NCBI RefSeq assembly: GCF_003096715.1
Contig: NZ_QEOL01000015.1
Span: forward strand, 62,001 to 126,000
DNA from: Paraburkholderia silvatlantica
GTDB lineage: Bacteria > Pseudomonadota > Gammaproteobacteria > Burkholderiales > Burkholderiaceae
DNA: 64,000 nucleotides
Direction: 5' to 3'
Part shown: positions 59,571-64,000 of the stretch, in pieces
How positions within the stretch are numbered: the stretch's first letter is position 1
Layout: every line of letters starts with the position of its first letter
Notes under the pieces: generated by a model
The model's input: only the letters and a program-made list of their open reading frames with translations
Database searches by the model: none
What the model was told of the DNA's origin: nothing
Program-made: the position numbers and the translations under genes

Positions 59571-61703
59571 TCACGCACCCATCGCCGGATCGCTCACGCT
59601 GTCCCTGCCGGTTTCCACACGGCCCGCGAAGCGCCTTAGCACGCCGTTCTCCGCGCTCAGCGTGAAGTCGTACCAGCCGCCCGAGTCCGCGAGCGCCCAG
59701 TTCGACTGCACCTGTTCGCCGGCACGCAACGCGTAAGTCCAGGGCCCGTCCCTGCGGTAGGCATTGGCCGCCACGCTCACGTTCGAAGCCTCGCTCGCGC
59801 GATTCGCGATGCTCAACTCGAGTGCAAGGCTCGCGGGGTCGTACCGCACGCGCACTTCGGGATTGGGCCCATGTGCCGCCGCGCGCACGTTGCCCTCGAA
59901 GTTGCGATGAAAGCCGTTCGGGCCGAGCACCCACAGGCGGTACGCGCCGTCGTCGGCGGCGGTGGGCGTCCACGAGTCGCGCAGTGTCTTGCCTGCTTCG
60001 ACGGTATAGCGGCGCGGTGACCTGTCGAGGTGAAGCGTGTCGTACACGTGAAAGACGGCACCTGCTTGCCCTTCGTTGCCGAACTCCAGTTGGACCTTGT
60101 GATGACGCCCGTCGACGCTCGCATCCACGTTGAGGCGGTACGGCAGTGCGCGCGAGGGCCGTGCCTTGCGCGCCTGTTGCGGCATGGTCTGCATGCCGGC
60201 CTGTGGCGCCGGCACGGGCTTGAGCGCGTTCTGCTGCTTGTTCAACGCATCGGCCTGCGCTTTCGTCGGCGCGGAAAACGCCTGCACGGGCTTTTCATTC
60301 GGCGTGCTGAAGTTGAATGCCGAAGTGAGGTCGCCGAATACCGCACGCCGCCACGGGCTGATATTCGGTTCGCGCACGCCGAAGCGCGTTTCGACAAAGC
60401 GCAGCACCGACGTGTGATCGAAGACTTCGGAGTTCACATAGCCGCCCGTGCTCCACGGCGAGACGACGATCATCGGCACGCGCGGCCCGGGCCCGAACGG
60501 CAAGCCGTCTGGCGCGACCGGCTTGCCGTCGCCTGGCGGGTTCGGCATGGTGAAGTATTCGTGGCGCGTACTGGCCGTGGATTTGCCTGCGTACTCACCG
60601 TCCTTGATGGGCGAGGGCGGACAAGGCGGCGGCATGTGATCGAAGAAGCAGTCGTTCTCGTCGAAGTTCACGAAGAGCACGGTCTTGCTCCAGATGTCCG
60701 GGTTGCGCGTCAGCGCTTCGAGCAGCTTCTGGAGATAGTACGCCCCCTGGCCTGGCGTCGAAACGGCGGGGTGTTCGGAGTAGGCCGGCGGCGCGATGAT
60801 CCAGCTCACCTGAGGCAACTGGTTCGCCGCAATGTCGTCATTGAGCGCCTGCAGGAAGCCGCCATCGGGCATCGTATTGCCGACACCCTTATAGAGCGGC
60901 TCGCGCGCGTCGAGCGCCTGGGTCCACGGCACGTTGGGCGAGCCTTCGATCGCCTCGAGCACCGTGCGATAGCTCGCGAACCCGACGAGCGGATTGTCGG
61001 AGTAGTTATCGGGCTGGTTTTCGTACACCTTCCACGTCACGCCTGCGGCCTGCAAGCGCTCCGGATACGTGGTCCATTTCAGGCCCGTGGACGGCGCGCC
61101 AATGTTGTCCCAACCATTGTTGTCGACCACGGCATAAGACGAAGCCGTGGGGCCGTTCGTGCCGCTGAACAGAAAGAGCCGGTTCGAATTGGTGCCGCCG
61201 TGCAGCGAGCAATAGTAGGCGTCGCAGACCGTGAAGGCGTTGGCGAGCGCGAAATGAAATGGCAGGTCCCAGGCCTGAAAATAGCCCATCGAGGCCTCGC
61301 CCTTGAACTTTGGCCAATGCGTCATGCGGCCATGGTCCCAGGCCTCGTGGGCGTCGGCCCAGTTGTGTGCGCCGCCCGCGAGCAACGCGTTGCCCTTGCG
61401 GCTGTCCAGGTAGAACGGCAGCAGCATGCGTGTACCGTCGCTTTGCTGCCACACGTTGGCACCGTCGGGCAAGGGAATCGTGATGCGGTCCGAGAAGCCG
61501 CGCACCCCGGGCAGCGTGCCGAAATAGTGGTCGAACGCGCGGTTTTCCTGCATGAAGACGACGATATGCTGCACGTCTTCAATCGTTCCGGTTGCGTTGT
61601 TTGCAGGAATGGCCAGCGCCCGCTGGATGGCGGGCGGAGCCAGGCTGAGCGTCGCACCCGCAGCGGCGGCGCGAAGGAAATCACGGCGGTCCATCGAAGT
61701 CAT
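59571..61703 (-). CDS. Tat-exported phospholipase C, phosphocholine-specific type
   Basis: 710 residues, matching PlcN/PlcH length. Twin-arginine signal MDRRDFLRAAAAGATLSLAPPA; then the phosphoesterase domain with QHIVVFMQENRAFDHYFGTLPGVRGF, the substrate and metal motifs SLHGGTNSNRLFLFSGTNGP, LFVNFDENDCFFDHMPPP and VPMIVVSPWSTGGYVNSEVFDHTSVLRFVE, and two C-terminal DUF756 repeats (about 500-700). It would hydrolyse phosphatidylcholine, sphingomyelin or other phospholipids outside the cell, releasing a phosphorylated head group. Start at 61703; a second ATG three codons on is equally suitable. No plcR accessory gene is adjacent. Confidence 0.93.
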   Translation of the reverse strand: MTSMDRRDFLRAAAAGATLSLAPPAIQRALAIPANNATGTIEDVQHIVVFMQENRAFDHYFGTLPGVRGFSDRITIPLPDGANVWQQSDGTRMLLPFYLDSRKGNALLAGGAHNWADAHEAWDHGRMTHWPKFKGEASMGYFQAWDLPFHFALANAFTVCDAYYCSLHGGTNSNRLFLFSGTNGPTASSYAVVDNNGWDNIGAPSTGLKWTTYPERLQAAGVTWKVYENQPDNYSDNPLVGFASYRTVLEAIEGSPNVPWTQALDAREPLYKGVGNTMPDGGFLQALNDDIAANQLPQVSWIIAPPAYSEHPAVSTPGQGAYYLQKLLEALTRNPDIWSKTVLFVNFDENDCFFDHMPPPCPPSPIKDGEYAGKSTASTRHEYFTMPNPPGDGKPVAPDGLPFGPGPRVPMIVVSPWSTGGYVNSEVFDHTSVLRFVETRFGVREPNISPWRRAVFGDLTSAFNFSTPNEKPVQAFSAPTKAQADALNKQQNALKPVPAPQAGMQTMPQQARKARPSRALPYRLNVDASVDGRHHKVQLEFGNEGQAGAVFHVYDTLHLDRSPRRYTVEAGKTLRDSWTPTAADDGAYRLWVLGPNGFHRNFEGNVRAAAHGPNPEVRVRYDPASLALELSIANRASEASNVSVAANAYRRDGPWTYALRAGEQVQSNWALADSGGWYDFTLSAENGVLRRFAGRVETGRDSVSDPAMGA

Positions 61704-61806
61704 GGGGGGGGGCGCGTTATTGTCGTTGTGTTCGCGACCATTAGCATGACACGTTGGCGCCGCCGCGGGCGCTCGATGAAGGGTTGCCGGTGCGCGTGCG
61801 CGCGCG

Positions 61807-62460
61807 TCAGAGCTTCACGCCTCCGGCCTCTGGCGGCTCCCGGCCCGGCTCGTCCAGCGGCAGGCTCGCGGCGTCGTTGCTCCAGTACGGCTGCCGGCCG
61901 TAGTACTGGTGCACGGAGCTGGCCCAGGTGCGGTCCGCCATCGAGGGCCATTCGCCCTTGTCGAAGCCCGGCGCGTTCTTCACGCGTTCGGAGTCGAGCG
62001 CGATGACGAAGCACTTGCGTGCCGCATCGAGCGTGAGGGCATTCCACGGCACCGCGAGCAGCTTGTCGCCAATGCCGAGAAAGCCGCCGCTCGACATCAC
62101 CATGTAGGCAATGCAGCCGCTTTCCACGTCGAGCATGATCTCCTTGACCTTGCCGACTTCGTCGCCGTCCGAACTCAGCACGCGGTCGCCGCCCAGCGTA
62201 CTGGCCGCCATCACTTCCGGGCCGGGACCCGGCGTTGCCGAGCGGTCGCGGCCGACGATACTTGCGCCGCCGCCGTCCAGGCCCGCTCCTTGGCGCCACA
62301 CTTCCTTGCCTTGCTCAGAGAGCTCGCCGCTGCTGTGGGTGGCATCGGGCTCGGTGCCGTGCACGGCCATATCGCCGCCCGGCGGCTCCGTGGCGCCCTT
62401 CTTCTCGCGCTTGCGTTGCGCCACGCGCTCGTCGTGCGACCGGCCTGCGTATTCGCTCAT
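61807..62460 (-). CDS. PRC-barrel domain protein
   Basis: 217 residues. The first 90 are hydrophilic and disordered-looking (MSEYAGRSHDERVAQRKREKK ... GPGPE), followed by a PRC-barrel (about 93-165: MAASTLGGDRVLSSDGDEVGKVKEIMLDVESGCIAYMVMSSGGFLGIGDKLLAVPWNALTLD). The end contains WPSMADRTWASSVHQYYGRQPYW. PRC-barrel proteins of this sort are widespread stress-linked proteins of Burkholderiales. It is transcribed away from the response-regulator gene with 245 bases of non-coding DNA between. Confidence 0.88.
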   Translation of the reverse strand: MSEYAGRSHDERVAQRKREKKGATEPPGGDMAVHGTEPDATHSSGELSEQGKEVWRQGAGLDGGGASIVGRDRSATPGPGPEVMAASTLGGDRVLSSDGDEVGKVKEIMLDVESGCIAYMVMSSGGFLGIGDKLLAVPWNALTLDAARKCFVIALDSERVKNAPGFDKGEWPSMADRTWASSVHQYYGRQPYWSNDAASLPLDEPGREPPEAGGVKL

Positions 62461-62705
62461 TTCGACCTCCTTCGGATATGCGCATCGCATCACGTCGCGG
62501 TGCGGCCAGGGTTCGATACCATGCCGGTCCCTAAATGGACCGGCTACGCAGATTCCACAGCATCGGTCATGCCGTGGCGTGCCAGACGAGGTCTTCGATC
62601 AGGGACCGGTCAGGACACCGAATCAGGAAAACGTCCGCGAACCGGCGCGTCAGTCGCTACAACGATGATGTAAATCGTTCATGCGGTGAACGAGGCTCAA
62701 GCTTG
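62461..62705. other. Intergenic region before the PRC-barrel gene
   Basis: About 245 bases carrying the promoter of the minus-strand PRC-barrel gene and the 3' end of the response regulator transcript. No element could be identified with confidence. Confidence 0.3.
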
Positions 62706-63056
62706 TCAGGGCGTGGCGACCCGGTGGAGGATGTCGAGCAGTTGCGAAACCGCGAAGGGCTTGCGCAGGAAGCCCGCGACGTCGGCGTCGGGGGGCGGGG
62801 TGACAAGCGCAGAGACGAGCACGAGCGGCACGCCCGCGAGCTTGCTGCTGCGCCTCATTTCGCGCATGAGGGAGAGGCCGTCCATGCCCGGCATCATGCA
62901 GTCGGAGATCACGATATCGGGAGGGTCGTCGAGCGCGCTTCGCAGGGCATCCGAACCGTCTGCGGCGGTCCTGACCCGATAACCCTCCTGCCCGACCAGT
63001 TCCTTGAGCGCATCGAGCGCGTTCGTGTCGTCGTCGACTAGTAATACGGTTGCCAT
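62706..63056 (-). CDS. Single-domain response regulator (CheY-like)
   Basis: 116 residues, receiver domain only: acidic pocket LLVDDDTN, phosphoacceptor Asp in DIVISDCMMPGMDGLSLM, Ser in VLVSALV and Lys in FLRKPFAV. No output domain follows. No histidine kinase is adjacent, so it probably serves as a phosphate relay or a protein-binding switch for a kinase elsewhere. ATG at 63056 after AAGAAACGT. Downstream of two small genes on the same strand. Confidence 0.9.
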   Translation of the reverse strand: MATVLLVDDDTNALDALKELVGQEGYRVRTAADGSDALRSALDDPPDIVISDCMMPGMDGLSLMREMRRSSKLAGVPLVLVSALVTPPPDADVAGFLRKPFAVSQLLDILHRVATP

Positions 63057-63226
63057 ACGTTTCTTGCGTGAGTGGCCCGGCCAATCATGGCGGCTGTGCC
63101 TTTGTTCTTCGCGATCGCGTCGCGGCGGACCGGCGGTCTCCGGCGGCCGTCCACAGAACGCAATTCCTGTTCCCGCAGCACGCAATCGAGATCAGGCGCC
63201 GGCATCGTTTCAGTTTCGTTCGTCAT
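63038..63226 (-). CDS. Possible small hypothetical protein overlapping its neighbours
   Basis: 62 codons beginning MTNETETMPAPDLDCVLREQ. The start overlaps the DUF2795 gene stop as ATGA (63223-63226) and the end overlaps the response-regulator start by 19 bases, the compact order expected of translationally coupled genes. The C-terminal half is basic and has no recognised motif. The first third has a natural composition; the remainder could be chance. Low confidence. Confidence 0.35.
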   Translation of the reverse strand: MTNETETMPAPDLDCVLREQELRSVDGRRRPPVRRDAIAKNKGTAAMIGRATHARNVWQPYY

Positions 63227-63525
63227 CCTTGCGTCGCTGAGCCCCGTTGGGCGGTCGAGCCGCACACGCCCAACTGCGCCGCGACGATGAGCGCCGAGAC
63301 TTCGGGAAAGCTGCCGAACGCCTCGTCGGGCAGGCGGCGCAAGGCGTCGATCACGTCGCGCGGCGCGCCGCTGCGCTCGGCGCTTTCGATCAGCGTGGCG
63401 GGGTGCGCGGGCCACGTGACGCGTTCGAGGGCGTGCAGCACGCGCCCGCTCAGCGCCGCTGCGTTCGAACGCGCCGCGTCTGGGGTATCAGCCCGGGTTG
63501 CCTCGCAAGCGGAACCAGGCTTCAT
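63223..63525 (-). CDS. DUF2795-domain protein
   Basis: 100 residues from the ATG at 63525 with GAAGGAGAAG before it. The core, RVTWPAHPATLIESAERSGAPRDVIDALRRLPDEAFGSFPEVSALIVAAQLG, matches DUF2795: a Trp-Pro start, a three-helix segment with the conserved RLPD and a final helix. The first 35 residues are a low-complexity linker. Function of the family unknown; it often occurs beside stress-response genes, as here. Two further minus-strand genes follow. Confidence 0.75.
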   Translation of the reverse strand: MKPGSACEATRADTPDAARSNAAALSGRVLHALERVTWPAHPATLIESAERSGAPRDVIDALRRLPDEAFGSFPEVSALIVAAQLGVCGSTAQRGSATQG

Positions 63526-63630
63526 CGGCTTCTCCTTCGAAGATCGCGACGCTTCCCGCAGGTGCCATTCCTGGCGCCTTTTACCTGTGCGCGCAGGCGC
63601 GCACGTCCTCTCGGGCAATCTGGCGGGAGT

Positions 63631-63933
63631 TCAGCCGGGAAGCTTGTCGGCGAGCACGTCTGCGCGGCGGATCTGTGGCGGCGCAGCCAGCAGCTCGCCC
63701 GCGCGCGCCATCAATGCCGCGGCCACCTGGCCGTTCAGATGCGCGTTGCGGCCGGCTTCGTCGTCGAAGGCGTCGAAGATCGCAAACGTCGTGGCGTCGA
63801 AGCGCACGCCGAACCAGGCCAGCGTGGCGGGTTCTGCATCGACCAACGGCTTCGCGCTCGCGAGAAATGCCGCCAGCTCCTCTTCCTTGCCGGGCTGCGC
63901 GTGCAGCTCGACGTACAACGCATGTTGGGTCAT
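63631..63933 (-). CDS. Antibiotic biosynthesis monooxygenase (ABM) domain protein
   Basis: 100 residues from the ATG at 63933 with GACAGGAGCC upstream. ALYVELHAQPGKEEELAAFLASAKPLVDAEPATLAWFGVRFDATTFAIFDAFDDEAGRNAHLNGQVAAALM is the ferredoxin-like dimeric ABM fold seen in quinol monooxygenases (YgiN) and heme- or cofactor-free oxygenases. It may oxidise quinols or detoxify reactive phenols; the physiological role is unknown. A hairpin GTGCGCG-CAGG-CGCGCAC lies beyond its stop (63587-63604). Confidence 0.86.
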   Translation of the reverse strand: MTQHALYVELHAQPGKEEELAAFLASAKPLVDAEPATLAWFGVRFDATTFAIFDAFDDEAGRNAHLNGQVAAALMARAGELLAAPPQIRRADVLADKLPG

Positions 63934-64000
63934 GACGTGGCTCCTGTCAGGTCGTGGCGTCTCAGGCATGGTCGCGGTCCTTCGGGGCGTTCGTCAAGCG

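Noticed and set aside
60030..62006. 658-codon plus-strand frame opposite the phospholipase C gene
   Set aside because: Arg-rich antisense shadow; the minus strand has a Tat signal and complete phospholipase motifs.
63587..63604. Hairpin GTGCGCG-CAGG-CGCGCAC as terminator of the ABM gene
   Set aside because: No T-tract in the needed direction, so kept only as a note in the gene entry.
1..64000. CRISPR arrays, tRNA/rRNA genes, IS elements, phage genes
   Set aside because: Looked for on both strands; no regular repeat-spacer pattern, cloverleaf, transposase or integrase was recognised.

Overview
The window is GC-rich chromosomal DNA of a Burkholderiaceae bacterium, most probably Paraburkholderia or a close relative. 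I base this on protein-level resemblance of the metabolic genes, the general porin, the density of LysR/IclR/AraC/TetR-controlled catabolic islands, and the glpR-glpD-glpK-glpF order. There is no phage, IS element, CRISPR array, rRNA or tRNA that I can recognise. Nearly all of it is accessory catabolism with a local regulator beside each island.

Layout. 1-9.5 kb: the end of an arsenite-type efflux permease, a membrane diguanylate cyclase, D-amino acid dehydrogenase dadA divergent from an old-yellow-enzyme reductase, a degenerate tandem-repeat region, a lipoprotein with a ribonuclease fold that has lost its catalytic residues, and a copper-type group (DUF2946, outer-membrane barrel, CopC). 9.5-16 kb: a polyamine/guanidinobutyrate island (aldehyde dehydrogenase, ureohydrolase, LuxR regulator, cupin, FAD amine oxidase, LysR). 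16-18.1 kb: a QseBC/TctDE-like two-component pair. 18.2-23.9 kb: a complete-looking trans-4-hydroxyproline island (epimerase, three-subunit D-hydroxyproline dehydrogenase, AraC regulator, DapA-family deaminase). 24-26.8 kb: tetR divergent from squalene-hopene cyclase, with an unusually symmetrical promoter. 26.8-30 kb: a Tat-exported phosphoesterase and a porin.

30.1-35.8 kb: a seven-gene minus-strand operon headed by an iclR gene with a clear operator over its own promoter. It encodes a cyclase-family hydrolase, an SDR, a lambda-crystallin-type 3-hydroxy dehydrogenase, an AtoE-type transporter, a CatC-like isomerase and a YciI protein. Its substrate is unknown, and it is my best candidate for an undescribed pathway. 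36-39.4 kb: LysR and maeB. 39.4-41.7 kb: small proteins, a GNAT acetyltransferase and an XRE-cupin regulator. 41.8-46.9 kb: the glycerol regulon glpR, glpD, glpK, glpF with GlpR-like sites before glpD.

47-57 kb: L-rhamnose oxidation (two SDRs, L-rhamnonate dehydratase, lactonase), a LysR regulator, a rhaM whose central 41 residues are missing, and a four-gene ABC importer. 57-64 kb: a secreted esterase, a DUF1328 membrane peptide, an SDR, a Tat-exported phospholipase C, and a group of small stress-type proteins (PRC-barrel, single-domain response regulator, DUF2795, ABM monooxygenase).

Most starts were moved downstream of the longest reading frame when a Shine-Dalgarno site, a signal peptide or an overlap with a neighbour supported it. 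Family names rest on recognition of motifs by eye; no database search was run.
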